26,084 nucleotides of DNA from DATKWS01 sp035529435 (GCA_035529435.1 DATKWS010000228.1:1-26084), one strand, 5' to 3'. Shown: positions 6,352 to 15,692, counted from the stretch's first letter. The notes: a model not told the origin generated them from the letters alone. Program-made: numbers and translations.

Positions 6352-8147
6352 TTGAGGGTGCTCTCCCTGAGATCCACCACCTCGGCATTCTTCCGGATCT
6401 CATCGTACCATCCCGCTATGAAACGCGTGGCCATCTCGGTGCGGAGCTGGTTGAGCAGTTCCGCGCGCCGTTTCGCATACTCCTCCATATCGGGCTCGGT
6501 ACGTTCGGTGACCCTGATCAGATAGAACGCGTCGCGTCCCTTGATCGGCGGGCTCAGGTCGCCGACGGGCAGTTGGTGGCATGCGTATGCGAAGGCGGTG
6601 TTCACTCCGATACCCGGCACCGATTCATTTTCCGAGAAAAGTGCCGTTTCCCGTATCTCGAATCCCTGATCGTGGGCCACGGATGCGAGGTCGCCGCTCG
6701 TCAGCGCCGCCTGCCGCAGCGACTCGCCGATTGCGTGTGTCTGGTCATCCGCCCGTTCCTTCCTGATTCGTTCGACGAGCTGGTCCCGTATGTCCTCGAT
6801 CGGTACGTGACGTTCCGGTATGGACTCCATGATCTTCACGATGTAGACGGACTTCTCGGCTTCGATCGCCGAGCTGATGGCGCCGGATTTGTGGTTGAAT
6901 GCGAAGGTGATGATGCCCGGTTCGTATCCGAGGTCCTGTATAAAGGAGCCGCGCGCGAACGGGGGTGGATTTTTGACCTCGAAGCCGCCCGCCTCCGCTG
7001 CGCGCACGAATCCGTCCTTCAGTATCTTTTCCTTCAGTTCCCCGAGGGCGGTCCTCAGCGAGTCCACGGTATCGTACCCCAGATCCACCTTCATGAGGAT
7101 GTGGCTCACCTTGATCTTTTCTTCGTCGTTTTCGGTTTTCCGGTCCGCGACCATGATGAGGTGGTAACCGTATTCCGTGCGTACGGGCTCGCTGATTTCG
7201 CCGACATCGAGACCGAATGCCGCCGCATCGAACTCGGGTACCATGACGCCGCGGGCGATGAATCCGAGGTCGCCGCCGTTTTCAGCCGACATGAAATCGT
7301 CGGAATAGTTTTTTGCCGCTTCCGCGAAGCTCCCGCCGGAGAGGATCTCGCTCCGGAGCTCCATGAGCCGCTCCCGCACGTCACGCTCGTCCGCTTCCGT
7401 CGGTTTCTTGTCTACTTGTATGAGGCTGATTCGCCGTTTCTCGAATTCAACAAAATCGCCCTTGACCTTCTCGTACAGTCCGGTCATTTCCGTTTCGCTC
7501 GGCTGGTACAGGGAATCCACTTCGACAAACGGGATGGAGACGTAGGTGGCCTTGACCTTCACCGTCTCCTTCTCGAATCGTTGAAGGATCGCATACTCCG
7601 GTACGTGTATCTGGGCTGAGAGCGCATTCTGGAGCTTCATTTCCGGAATCTGGCTGCGTGCCCACTGCTCCAACCGCGACCAGTCGCGGGATGGATCGGC
7701 CAGTGCGGCGAGGTACGCCTGGTAGTCGAATTGACCTTGGTCGTTGACAAAGGCCTGCTGGATGATTGGAGGTGGATTTCTCCGGAGGAACGCCACGAGC
7801 TCGTTGTCCGTGACGACAATGCCGCGCCGTTTGATTTCCCTCGCGACGAGCATCTTCTGCACGGTCCGTTCCCATGCCTGATCAGCGAGCATGCGTTGCT
7901 CCGAGGCGGACATGCGGTAGTCTTCACCCTTCTGTGTGCGCACCTGCTCGAGCAGCTCGTTGTACGTATTGGCGAACATTTGCCGGTTAACGACCTCTCC
8001 GTTGACCTTACCGACCACATCCGGCTCCTGCTGGCCTTGCTCCGGACTCCGCAGGTTCATTCCCCAGACAGCGAAAATCGATATAACGAATGCAACCACA
8101 ACGATCCACAGAATCGTCTTGGTTTTTTCCCGCATCTGCTTGAGCAT
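6348..8147 (-). CDS. PpiD/SurA-like periplasmic peptidyl-prolyl isomerase, membrane anchored
   Basis: The 599-residue protein has an N-terminal signal anchor (residues 11-30, TILWIVVVAFVISIFAVWGM), a SurA_N-like chaperone region (VVGKVNGEVVNRQMFANTY onward), and a parvulin-type rotamase domain at about 237-336 with GGSFAEAAKNYSDD, NGGDLGFIARG and PVRTEYGYHLIMV. A second region opening KVSHILMKV (about 340-450) looks like a degenerate parvulin repeat. This architecture matches PpiD, which helps secreted proteins fold at the periplasmic face of the inner membrane. The frame extends 24 codons upstream to 8219, but the Met at 8147 with AGGAAT upstream gives the canonical MLKQMREKTKT start. It is the only minus-strand gene; a folding role for the exported proteins encoded nearby is plausible. 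Confidence 0.88.
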   Translation of the reverse strand: MLKQMREKTKTILWIVVVAFVISIFAVWGMNLRSPEQGQQEPDVVGKVNGEVVNRQMFANTYNELLEQVRTQKGEDYRMSASEQRMLADQAWERTVQKMLVAREIKRRGIVVTDNELVAFLRRNPPPIIQQAFVNDQGQFDYQAYLAALADPSRDWSRLEQWARSQIPEMKLQNALSAQIHVPEYAILQRFEKETVKVKATYVSIPFVEVDSLYQPSETEMTGLYEKVKGDFVEFEKRRISLIQVDKKPTEADERDVRERLMELRSEILSGGSFAEAAKNYSDDFMSAENGGDLGFIARGVMVPEFDAAAFGLDVGEISEPVRTEYGYHLIMVADRKTENDEEKIKVSHILMKVDLGYDTVDSLRTALGELKEKILKDGFVRAAEAGGFEVKNPPPFARGSFIQDLGYEPGIITFAFNHKSGAISSAIEAEKSVYIVKIMESIPERHVPIEDIRDQLVERIRKERADDQTHAIGESLRQAALTSGDLASVAHDQGFEIRETALFSENESVPGIGVNTAFAYACHQLPVGDLSPPIKGRDAFYLIRVTERTEPDMEEYAKRRAELLNQLRTEMATRFIAGWYDEIRKNAEVVDLRESTLN

Positions 8148-8209
8148 TGTTTTTATTCCTTTTCTGTGAAACACAAAAAAATACAAGTTCCTCGAACGAA
8201 ACTCCCACA

Positions 8210-8238
8210 AAGCTAGCATATTACGCCGATCAGCGCAA
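8210..8238 (-). promoter_or_regulatory. Possible promoter for ppiD
   Basis: Read on the minus strand, TTGCGC (8238-8233) is followed after 17 bases by TAGCTT (8215-8210). It lies about 60 bases upstream of the ppiD start in the divergent intergenic region. Both boxes depart from consensus, so this is a weak call based on location and spacing. Confidence 0.3.
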
Positions 8239-8253
8239 ATCTTTTAAGAGTCG

Positions 8254-8283
8254 TTGACAGTTCTTTGCGGCGGATGGTACGGT
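8254..8283 (+). promoter_or_regulatory. Putative promoter of the M23 peptidase gene (leaderless)
   Basis: TTGACA (8254-8259) is followed after 18 bases by TACGGT (8278-8283), then exactly 7 bases and the ATG at 8291. Transcription would start at or beside the start codon, and no Shine-Dalgarno sequence precedes it. The TACsGT-N7-ATG arrangement repeats the one in front of the deoxynucleoside kinase. A GTG at 8282 in the same reading frame overlaps the -10 box itself, which argues against it as the start. Confidence 0.62.
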
Positions 8284-8290
8284 GCAGATT

Positions 8291-10516
8291 ATGAAATGGT
8301 TATTTTTTATGGTTTGCGCGCTTGTAATTTCTATATTTACAAATAGTTATGGCGAAATATATCTGTGGCCGCTGCACGGGGAACGCCTCCTCAGCTCGAG
8401 CTTCAGCGAGTACCGTGACGGGCATTATCACGCCGGCATCGACCTCAGGACATCCGGTCGGATCGGATTACCCTGCCTGGCCGTCGGTGACGGCGCCGTA
8501 TATCGTCTCAAGGTGGCTCCCGGCGGGTACGGGAAGGCGCTCTATCTGAAGCTCGACGATGGGCGGGTGGCCGTGTACGCCCATCTGCACGCGTTCGAGT
8601 ACCGTCTCGACTCGCTCGTGTACTACCACCGCCTCGAGCGGAAAGCCTCGTGGTGTGATCTGTCACTGCCCGATGAACGGTTTCGCTTCTCCGTCGGGGA
8701 TACGATCTGTTTCACCGGTACCACGGGAACGACCGCGCCGCACCTCCACTTCGAGATGCGGGACGGGGAGGGACGGCCGTTCAATCCCATCATGGAGCTG
8801 TACTCCGTTCCCGACGACCGGCCGCCGATCATCTCCGGGCTCGAGGTAATCCCCCTATCGCCGGGCAGCGTGGTGAACGGCTCTCCCTACGCGGAGCGCT
8901 TCCTCCTGCGTGCTTCGAGGGGGAATGCATACGTTCTCGACGATACCCTCCAGCTCGACGGACGGTTCGCCTTCGGTCTCTCGGTCTGGGATGAACAGGG
9001 ATTCGGGCGGTATGCCCTCGCTCCCCTCTCGGTGGAATTCTTCGTCGATGCCGACACGCTGTACTCTTTGCGAAACACCCTCTTCTCCTACACGCAGACG
9101 GACGAGATCATTCTCGAGTATGACCTGCACGGAGAGGGAGCGGCCGGGCGGTACCTCCTCCTCTATCGCAGGCCCGGCACATCCCGCTCCGATCGCTCCG
9201 GGCCCGGAGTCATTCATTCGGAGAAAGGCGGGACGGCCGGTCGTTACCTCGAGAAGGGGATGCACGAGGCGCGTATCACGGTGCGGGACGCCGCCGGCAA
9301 TGCCGCACAGGCGCACTTCACGTTCGTGTTCCACGACTATCCCGTGATCGAGACCGCCCGGAAGCTTGTGGCCGCCGATGAAGTCGTCGTGCGGGGTGTC
9401 GATCCTGACGGCGGCTCGGTGACCGAGCTGCTGTTCGAATCTCCCGATGGCGGTGGACGGTGGGAGCCGGTGACGCTCGAACCGATGGGCGCATTCCGTA
9501 CGGGTACGACGACCCGGCGGGAAGGCGGGCTGTACCGATTCATCGTGCGGGATGACGAGGGCGCCGCGCGCGAGCACTGGTTCGCCGCACCCAAACCGGT
9601 CGATCTCGGGGGAAACGTATTCTGCGAGTGCATTCCGTCTGTCGTATCCGACGGTCTCGCGATACGGATCGTCACGGATCGCGCACTGGCCGAGAATCCG
9701 CGCATAACGCTGGGGGAGCATGTACTGAACGATGCATGCGTCGTTCATCGGTTGGATGCGTGGACGTTCATGATCCACTGCGGTACCGATGTCGTCGTCG
9801 ATGGTGTCAATATCCTTTCGGTCTCGGGGATCGATTACCGCGGGTATCCCCTCCGTGCGTATTCGGCGTTCAGGGCGGTCCGCCTGTACACGGGTGCCCG
9901 TTCACGGTTCCCCGCGACCGATTCACTCGATATGAACATCGAGGCGAGTTCGGTTCGCGGCGAGGCTCTCTGTCTGATCCGTGAAATCCCGGTTCCCGTG
10001 AATGGATCCGGAGGGCTCAATCCGGTCTCGCCGCCCCTGGCGATCGAATTCCCCGTGGACCGACTGCCGCGGCCTCTCCGGGTCGTGTGCGAACCGGCAC
10101 CCAACGTCGGCCTGTTCCGTCTCGAAAAGGAAACGGAATGGGAATGCATCGGCGTCCCCTCGCGGGAAGGGGGATCGGTGATCCTCGCCAAGCCGGGGAC
10201 ATACGCCTTCATGGCGGACGGGTTGCCGCCGTATCTCGAGCACGTCGCATTCGACACGATCCCGCGGGGGAGCGGTTTCTTCCGGACCACCCGGTATTAC
10301 GTGCCGGTCCGCGAGGATGAATCGGGCGTGGATCCCTATTCGGCGGTGGCGATGATCAACGATCGTGAGGTGGTTTGCGAGTGGGATGCGTTGCGGGAAC
10401 GGCTCCTCATTCCCGTCCCCGCCGCCTTTCCCGCCGGCATGGTGCGTCTCCACGTCGAGCTCAGTGACAGGGCAGGAAATAGAAGTGCCGGTGATTTCGG
10501 CTTTATGATAGAATAG
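8291..10516 (+). CDS. Secreted M23-family metallopeptidase with Ig-like C-terminal region
   Basis: The 741-residue protein begins with a signal peptide (MKWLFFMVCALVISIFTNSYG). An M23 (LytM-type) endopeptidase domain spans about 25-165: HYHAGIDLRT gives the first zinc ligands (H47 and D51), YAHLHAFEY lies between, and APHLHFEM (H151, H153) supplies the remaining ligand and catalytic histidine. All key residues are present, so it may cut peptidoglycan cross-links. About 570 further residues form beta-rich segments reminiscent of Ig-like domains (ITVRDAAGNAAQAHFTFVF, LHVELSDRAGNRSAGDF) with no recognised catalysis. The first ~25 codons are much more AT-rich than the rest, fitting weakly structured initiation of a leaderless mRNA. 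dnaE begins 18 bases after its stop. Confidence 0.85.
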   Translation: MKWLFFMVCALVISIFTNSYGEIYLWPLHGERLLSSSFSEYRDGHYHAGIDLRTSGRIGLPCLAVGDGAVYRLKVAPGGYGKALYLKLDDGRVAVYAHLHAFEYRLDSLVYYHRLERKASWCDLSLPDERFRFSVGDTICFTGTTGTTAPHLHFEMRDGEGRPFNPIMELYSVPDDRPPIISGLEVIPLSPGSVVNGSPYAERFLLRASRGNAYVLDDTLQLDGRFAFGLSVWDEQGFGRYALAPLSVEFFVDADTLYSLRNTLFSYTQTDEIILEYDLHGEGAAGRYLLLYRRPGTSRSDRSGPGVIHSEKGGTAGRYLEKGMHEARITVRDAAGNAAQAHFTFVFHDYPVIETARKLVAADEVVVRGVDPDGGSVTELLFESPDGGGRWEPVTLEPMGAFRTGTTTRREGGLYRFIVRDDEGAAREHWFAAPKPVDLGGNVFCECIPSVVSDGLAIRIVTDRALAENPRITLGEHVLNDACVVHRLDAWTFMIHCGTDVVVDGVNILSVSGIDYRGYPLRAYSAFRAVRLYTGARSRFPATDSLDMNIEASSVRGEALCLIREIPVPVNGSGGLNPVSPPLAIEFPVDRLPRPLRVVCEPAPNVGLFRLEKETEWECIGVPSREGGSVILAKPGTYAFMADGLPPYLEHVAFDTIPRGSGFFRTTRYYVPVREDESGVDPYSAVAMINDREVVCEWDALRERLLIPVPAAFPAGMVRLHVELSDRAGNRSAGDFGFMIE

Positions 10517-10534
10517 GCGCACGAGGGGGACGTC

Positions 10535-13500
10535 ATGGCCGGAGCGCAGTACCTGCATCTCCACAATCATTCGGAGTACAGTCTACTCGACGGTGCCTTC
10601 AGGATCAGGGACCTGGTCGACGCGGCACGGGAGATGGAGATGGGCGCCGTGGCGCTGACCGACCATGGAAACCTCTTCGGCGCCATGACGTTTTACTGGG
10701 CGGCTGAGGATGCCGGCGTCAAGCCGATCATCGGCATGGAGACATACGTCGCTCCCGGCGGCGCCGCGCAGAAGGACAAGAGAACGGGGCCGGGCCAGAA
10801 CGATCATCTGGTCCTGCTCGTCAAGAACGAGGTGGGGTACCGGAATCTCCTCGAGCTTTCCTCGATCGCCTATTTGGAGGGATTCTACTACAAACCCCGA
10901 ATCGATCTCGCTCTGTTGGAACGCTTCGGCGGCGGGCTGATCGGCCTCAGCGGGTGCCTGCAGGGGGGGCTGTCCAGGCGCCTCCGGGCGGGGCGGCGAA
11001 ACGAAGCGAAGGCACTGGCGGAACGGTTTGCCGCGATATTCGGGAAGGATGATTTCTATGTCGAGATTCAGAATCACGGCATCCCGGAGGAGATAGAGGT
11101 CATGCCGCTGCTGGTCGAACTCGCGCGCGAGATGGGACTCCCGATCGTCGCGACCAATGACTGTCATTTCAAGCATGCCGAGGATCACGAGGCGCACGAT
11201 GTCCTACTGTGCCTGCAGACGGGAAAGGACTTCGAGGATCCGAGCAGGGGACTTCGCTCCAATCCGGAAACATACTTCAAAACACCGGCGCAGATGGTGG
11301 AGCTGTTCGCCGATTACCCGGAGGCGGTTGCAGCGACCCTGGAGATCGCCGATAAGTGCAATTTCAAGCTTCCGAAGAAAGCGGATCACCTGCCGAGTTT
11401 TCCGATACCAGCGCCGTTCAAGAGCGCGGAGGAGCATCTCGAGCGGCTCGTCATGGAATCGCTTCCCGAGCGCATGCCGGCGATCACCGACGAGGTGCGC
11501 CGGCGTATCGAGTACGAACTCGACGTGATCTCGCGGATGGGATTTGCGGGGTATTTTCTGATCGTGTGGGACATCGTGCATCGCGCGCGGGAGATGGGCA
11601 TACCCGTCGGGCCCGGCAGGGGATCGGCGGCGGGAAGTCTCGTCTGCTATACGCTCGGTATCACATCGATCGATCCGCTCGAAAACGGGCTTCTGTTCGA
11701 ACGGCTCCTCAATCCCGAACGTGTCTCGATGCCGGACATCGACATCGATTTCTGCGACGAGCGGCGGCAGGAGGTTATCGATTACGTTGTCGAAAAATAC
11801 GGCAAGGAGAATGTTTGCCAGATCATCACGTTCGGCCGGATGGCCGCGCGGGCGGTGGTCCGGGATGTCGGACGCGTGTTGAAGGTACCATACGCCGAAG
11901 TCGACAAGCTCGCCAAGATGATACCGGGGCAACCCGGTACGACCCTCTCCAAGGCACTCTCCTCCGTGCCCGAGCTGAAGAGCCGCTATGACGGCGATGC
12001 GACGGTGAAACGGCTCATCGATCTATCCTTCTCGCTCGAGGGGCTCGCGCGTCACGCTTCAACACATGCCGCGGGTCTCGTCATAACTCCGTCACGTCTC
12101 GTTGAGCATGTGCCCCTGTTCCGTTCGAACAGGGGGGAGGTGACGACGCAGTACGAGATGAAGATTCTCGAGCGCATTGGAATTCTCAAGATCGATATCC
12201 TCGGGCTCAAGACCCTCTCCCACATAGACAAGACGCTCGAGCTCGTTCACCGGCACGAGGGCGCAGAGATCTCGATGGATGAGATACCACTCGACGATCC
12301 CGAGACGTTCGAACTCCTCAGGGAGGGAGGGACGGTCAGCGTGTTCCAGCTCGAAAGCACCGGGATGCGGGATCTGCTGAGGAGGATCGAGCCCTCGACA
12401 TTCGGCGATGTCACGGCGGTGAACGCCCTGTACCGTCCCGGCCCGCTGGGGAGCGACATGGTTTCCGACTTTATCGAGTGCAAGCATGGACGCAAGGCGA
12501 TCGAGTACGAGCATCCGCTCCTCGAGCCGATCCTGCGGGAGACGTACGGGGTGATCTTGTACCAGGAGCAGGTCATGCGCATCGCGAGCGAGCTGGCCGG
12601 ATTCACCCTGGGCCAGGCGGATCTGCTCAGGCGTGCAATGAGCAAGAAGAAGAAATCGGCGATGGAGCGGCAGCGGGAACGCTTCATGAAGGGAGCCGTG
12701 GAACGGGGTATACCGAAGAAAAAGGCGCACACCATCTTCGATCTGATTACCTTTTTCTCCGGATACGGATTCAACAAATCACACTCGGCCGCCTACGCGG
12801 TCATCTCGATGCAGACCGCCTACCTCAAGGCACACCATCCGGCCGCCTTCATGGCGGCCGCAATGACGTGCGATATGGCAGATACGAACAGGCTCATGGT
12901 GCTGCTCGACGAGTGCAGAAGCATGGACCTCCCCGTACATCCACCCGACATCAACTCCGGCGGCGTCGAGTTCGGCCTGGCGAACGGTGAGATCACATAC
13001 GGTCTGGCGGCGATCAAGAACGTCGGTGTCCAGGCGGTACGCGCCATCGTCGAGGAACGCCGGAACGGTCCCTACACGACGCTGTTCGATTTTTGCAACC
13101 GTGTCGACCTCCGGGTGATGAACAGGAGAATGATCGAGAGCCTGATACAGAGCGGGACCATGGATTGCCTGCCCGGTACGAGATCGCAGAAGACGGCGTC
13201 CCTCGAGCGTATTCTCGGTCAAGCGCAGAAACAACAGATCGAGCGGGCCCGGGGCCAGACCTTTCTCGGCTTTCTCGACGGCCCCGAGCAGGATAAAGGC
13301 CTGCCCCTCGAGAATGTGCCGTCCTGGGACGATAGTGAACGGCTCCACCGGGAGAGGGAGTCACTCGGATTCTACTTCTCCGGGCATCCACTCGATCGGT
13401 ACCGTGAGATACTCGGCGGTATCATCAACATCGACAGTGTTTCTCTGCAGGGAAAGAAAGACCGTGAGGCCGTTATCCTGGCCGGGCTCGTGAGCGACGT

Positions 13501-13966
13501 CAAGGTCATCCTCGACCGCAAGGGTAATCCGATGGCGTTCGTGACGGTGGAGGATTTTCACGGATCATACGAGGTGATCGTCTTCTCGACGAGTTATGGT
13601 AATTATCGCAACAAGCTGCAAAATGACAAGATCGTGGTCATCACCGGCAAGGTATCGGTGAAGGAAAAGGGCAACAACAAGGTGATCGCCGATTACGTAT
13701 ACACGATCGACGAGGCGCTTCGGACGTTGGCTCGCACGGTTCATCTCACCATAGCGTCTCACGCGTTCGGTGAGAATGAGTTGCAGGTTCTCAAGGAAGC
13801 GATGGTTCGCTTTCCCGGCGAACGGGAGGTCATCTTTCACTGGAAGCAGAACGGCAACGTGGCGTTCGTCGTGCGTTCCCGGGGCCCCGGTGTCACGCCG
13901 GATCTCGAACTGCTGACCGAGCTCGAAAAGATCACGGGGGTGGAACATGTGGAAGTCTCTCTGTAG
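10535..13966 (+). CDS. dnaE: DNA polymerase III alpha subunit
   Basis: This 1143-residue protein is the replicative polymerase subunit. The N-terminal PHP domain (about 5-215) retains residues matching the nine metal ligands of proofreading-active DnaE1: H10 and H12 in HLHNHSEYS, D19, H44 in TDHGN, E69, H91, C141 in LSGCLQG, and D209 and H211 in NDCHF. The polymerase core has PDIDIDF with D401 and D403, and ILKIDILGLKTL with D554, matching the catalytic triad. GYGFNKSHSAAYA, a helix-hairpin-helix region and a C-terminal OB fold (VILAGLVSDVKVIL onward) follow. GAGGGGGA precedes ATG 10535. The last 20 bases overlap the next gene. Confidence 0.97.
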   Translation: MAGAQYLHLHNHSEYSLLDGAFRIRDLVDAAREMEMGAVALTDHGNLFGAMTFYWAAEDAGVKPIIGMETYVAPGGAAQKDKRTGPGQNDHLVLLVKNEVGYRNLLELSSIAYLEGFYYKPRIDLALLERFGGGLIGLSGCLQGGLSRRLRAGRRNEAKALAERFAAIFGKDDFYVEIQNHGIPEEIEVMPLLVELAREMGLPIVATNDCHFKHAEDHEAHDVLLCLQTGKDFEDPSRGLRSNPETYFKTPAQMVELFADYPEAVAATLEIADKCNFKLPKKADHLPSFPIPAPFKSAEEHLERLVMESLPERMPAITDEVRRRIEYELDVISRMGFAGYFLIVWDIVHRAREMGIPVGPGRGSAAGSLVCYTLGITSIDPLENGLLFERLLNPERVSMPDIDIDFCDERRQEVIDYVVEKYGKENVCQIITFGRMAARAVVRDVGRVLKVPYAEVDKLAKMIPGQPGTTLSKALSSVPELKSRYDGDATVKRLIDLSFSLEGLARHASTHAAGLVITPSRLVEHVPLFRSNRGEVTTQYEMKILERIGILKIDILGLKTLSHIDKTLELVHRHEGAEISMDEIPLDDPETFELLREGGTVSVFQLESTGMRDLLRRIEPSTFGDVTAVNALYRPGPLGSDMVSDFIECKHGRKAIEYEHPLLEPILRETYGVILYQEQVMRIASELAGFTLGQADLLRRAMSKKKKSAMERQRERFMKGAVERGIPKKKAHTIFDLITFFSGYGFNKSHSAAYAVISMQTAYLKAHHPAAFMAAAMTCDMADTNRLMVLLDECRSMDLPVHPPDINSGGVEFGLANGEITYGLAAIKNVGVQAVRAIVEERRNGPYTTLFDFCNRVDLRVMNRRMIESLIQSGTMDCLPGTRSQKTASLERILGQAQKQQIERARGQTFLGFLDGPEQDKGLPLENVPSWDDSERLHRERESLGFYFSGHPLDRYREILGGIINIDSVSLQGKKDREAVILAGLVSDVKVILDRKGNPMAFVTVEDFHGSYEVIVFSTSYGNYRNKLQNDKIVVITGKVSVKEKGNNKVIADYVYTIDEALRTLARTVHLTIASHAFGENELQVLKEAMVRFPGEREVIFHWKQNGNVAFVVRSRGPGVTPDLELLTELEKITGVEHVEVSL

Positions 13967-14720
13967 GATGATGCTTCTCTGGGCGATAGTGGCTCCGTTG
14001 ACACTCGGCGCGACACCCCTTTCCGGTCAGGAATTCGAGGAAATGGTTCTCGTCGACAGCCCCACCGCCGGCATCCTGCCGCACGGGGCCTACCTGTTTC
14101 AGGGTTCCTTCGGACCGCGGAGCAGTTTGATTTTCGGCGTGAAGATCGGATTCCATGACCGGATCATGGTCGGGGTTTCTTTCGGAATGCAGGAATTCAT
14201 AGGGACCGGTGATATCGAGATCAACGACAAGCCGGGATTCGAGGTGCGTCTCAGGATCATCGAGGAGAGCCTGCGGGGCCCGGCCCTCGCGGTCGGTATC
14301 GATACACAGGGGGAGGATGCATACCTCGAGGATGACGAGCGGTACGAACGGAAATCAAAGGGATTCTACGCCGTGATCAGCAAGAACTATCAACTCCTGA
14401 GTGACTTCTCCGTCCATGGCGGTGTAAACTACTCGCTCGAGAACAAGGACGAGGAGAGCTTGAATCCGTTCGGCGGCTTGTCGATCGAGCTCATAGATGG
14501 TTTCAGTATTCTGGTCGATTACAACGCCGCGCTTGACGATGACAATGCCGACGTTCCGTCGCACCGCACGCGGGGCAGGGGGTATCTTGACAGCGGCATC
14601 AGATTCGATTATATGGAGAATCTGAGGTTGAAGATACTGTTCAAGGATCTTATGGGAAATTACGAGCCCGAGAAGGGCGTCGCCCGCTCGGTCGAGATTC
14701 TGTATATAAACTACTTTTGA
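13947..14720 (+). CDS. Secreted, probably outer-membrane beta-barrel protein of unknown function
   Basis: A 257-residue protein that I do not recognise as a named family. It starts with a signal peptide (about residues 1-28, core MMLLWAIVAPLTLG) and continues with alternating strands (YLFQGSFG, LIFGVKIGF, RIMVGVSFGM, FEVRLRI, FSVHGGVNYSL, GLSIELI, FSILVDYNAAL) that end in VEILYINYF. A terminal phenylalanine and amphipathic strands are typical of outer-membrane barrels recognised by BamA. ATG 13947 lies inside the dnaE end (20-base overlap), and the accA ATG is nine bases past its stop, so it sits within the dnaE-accA transcript. Function cannot be inferred. Confidence 0.75.
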   Translation: MWKSLCRMMLLWAIVAPLTLGATPLSGQEFEEMVLVDSPTAGILPHGAYLFQGSFGPRSSLIFGVKIGFHDRIMVGVSFGMQEFIGTGDIEINDKPGFEVRLRIIEESLRGPALAVGIDTQGEDAYLEDDERYERKSKGFYAVISKNYQLLSDFSVHGGVNYSLENKDEESLNPFGGLSIELIDGFSILVDYNAALDDDNADVPSHRTRGRGYLDSGIRFDYMENLRLKILFKDLMGNYEPEKGVARSVEILYINYF

Positions 14721-14729
14721 GGTCCGGTC

Positions 14730-15692
14730 ATGGCGGAAACGCACACATCGAGGATATTGCAGTTCGAGCGGCCCGTGCTCGAGCTCGAGGAGAAGATCAC
14801 GCAACTCCGGCGCGGCGGTCTCCCTGAGAGCGCCGGTGAGATTGTGCGCCTCACGAAGCATCTCGAAGATCTCGAGGCACGGGTCTACCGCGATCTCTCC
14901 CCCTGGGAGCAGGTCCAGATCGCGCGGCACCCGAAACGTCCCACCACGATGAATTACATCGATATGATATGCGACGAGTTTCAGGAGCTCGCCGGCGACA
15001 GGCTGTACGGCGACGATGCGGCGGTCGTCGGTGGTTTGGCTCGAATCGGCGATCTGCGTCTTGTCATAGTCGGGCACGAGAAGGGACGGACGACGAACGG
15101 CAAGATCAAGCACAACTTCGGCATGGCCAATCCGGAAGGTTTCCGGAAGTCGTTGCGGATCATGAAGCTGGCGGAGAAATTCAACATGCCGGTTGTTTCG
15201 TTCGTCGATACTCCCGGCGCCTACCCCGGTGTCGGCGCCGAGGAGCGGGGTCAGCCGCGGGCGATTGCTCTCAATCTGAAAGAGGCGTTCGGATTGCGGA
15301 CTCCCATCGTCGTCGTCATCATCGGTGAGGGTGGGAGCGGGGGGGCGCTGGCGCTCGCCATCGGTGACCGCATACTGATGATGGAGCACGCGATCTATTC
15401 GGTGATCTCACCGGAGGGATGCGCCGCGATTCTCTGGAAGAGCAAGGAGAAGGCCCCGGAAGCCGCGGCATCGATGCGGTTGACCGCGGCAGACTGCTTG
15501 GAGCTGGGGGTGATCGATGCCGTGATAGAGGAGCTCCATGGGGCATCGCACCGCGATCCGAAAGGGAACGCGATGCAGTTGCGCGAGATTATCACGAGCG
15601 AGATAGAGGCGCTCAGCAACCTGTCCATGGATGTGCTCATGAAGCGGCGAGAGAACAAGTTCTACTCCATGGGGATGCTCGAGGAATCGTAA
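14730..15692 (+). CDS. accA: Acetyl-CoA carboxylase carboxyltransferase subunit alpha
   Basis: The 320-residue protein has the normal AccA length. Its N-terminal helices (FERPVLELEEKITQLRR) and crotonase-fold core match the family: RLYGDDAAVVGGLARIGD, IGHEKGR-like VGHEKGR, NFGMANPEGFRKSLRIMKLAEKF, FVDTPGAYPGVGAEERGQ and GEGGSGGALALAIGDRILM. The glycine-rich GSGGA forms the oxyanion hole, and SPEGCAAILWK follows. With AccD it moves the carboxyl group from biotin-AccB to acetyl-CoA, making malonyl-CoA for fatty-acid synthesis. accD is not in the window. GAGG at 14719-14722 precedes ATG 14730. Proximity of accA to dnaE is also seen in Escherichia coli. Confidence 0.96.
   Translation: MAETHTSRILQFERPVLELEEKITQLRRGGLPESAGEIVRLTKHLEDLEARVYRDLSPWEQVQIARHPKRPTTMNYIDMICDEFQELAGDRLYGDDAAVVGGLARIGDLRLVIVGHEKGRTTNGKIKHNFGMANPEGFRKSLRIMKLAEKFNMPVVSFVDTPGAYPGVGAEERGQPRAIALNLKEAFGLRTPIVVVIIGEGGSGGALALAIGDRILMMEHAIYSVISPEGCAAILWKSKEKAPEAAASMRLTAADCLELGVIDAVIEELHGASHRDPKGNAMQLREIITSEIEALSNLSMDVLMKRRENKFYSMGMLEES

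Noticed and set aside
6573..7619. Long + strand open frame (348 codons) opposite ppiD
   Set aside because: It is antisense to well-conserved parvulin sequence, has no recognisable motif, and is explained by GC-rich codon shadowing.
14355..15389. Long - strand open frame (344 codons) opposite accA and the barrel-like gene
   Set aside because: It spans two real genes on the other strand and has no family motif, membrane segment or ribosome site.
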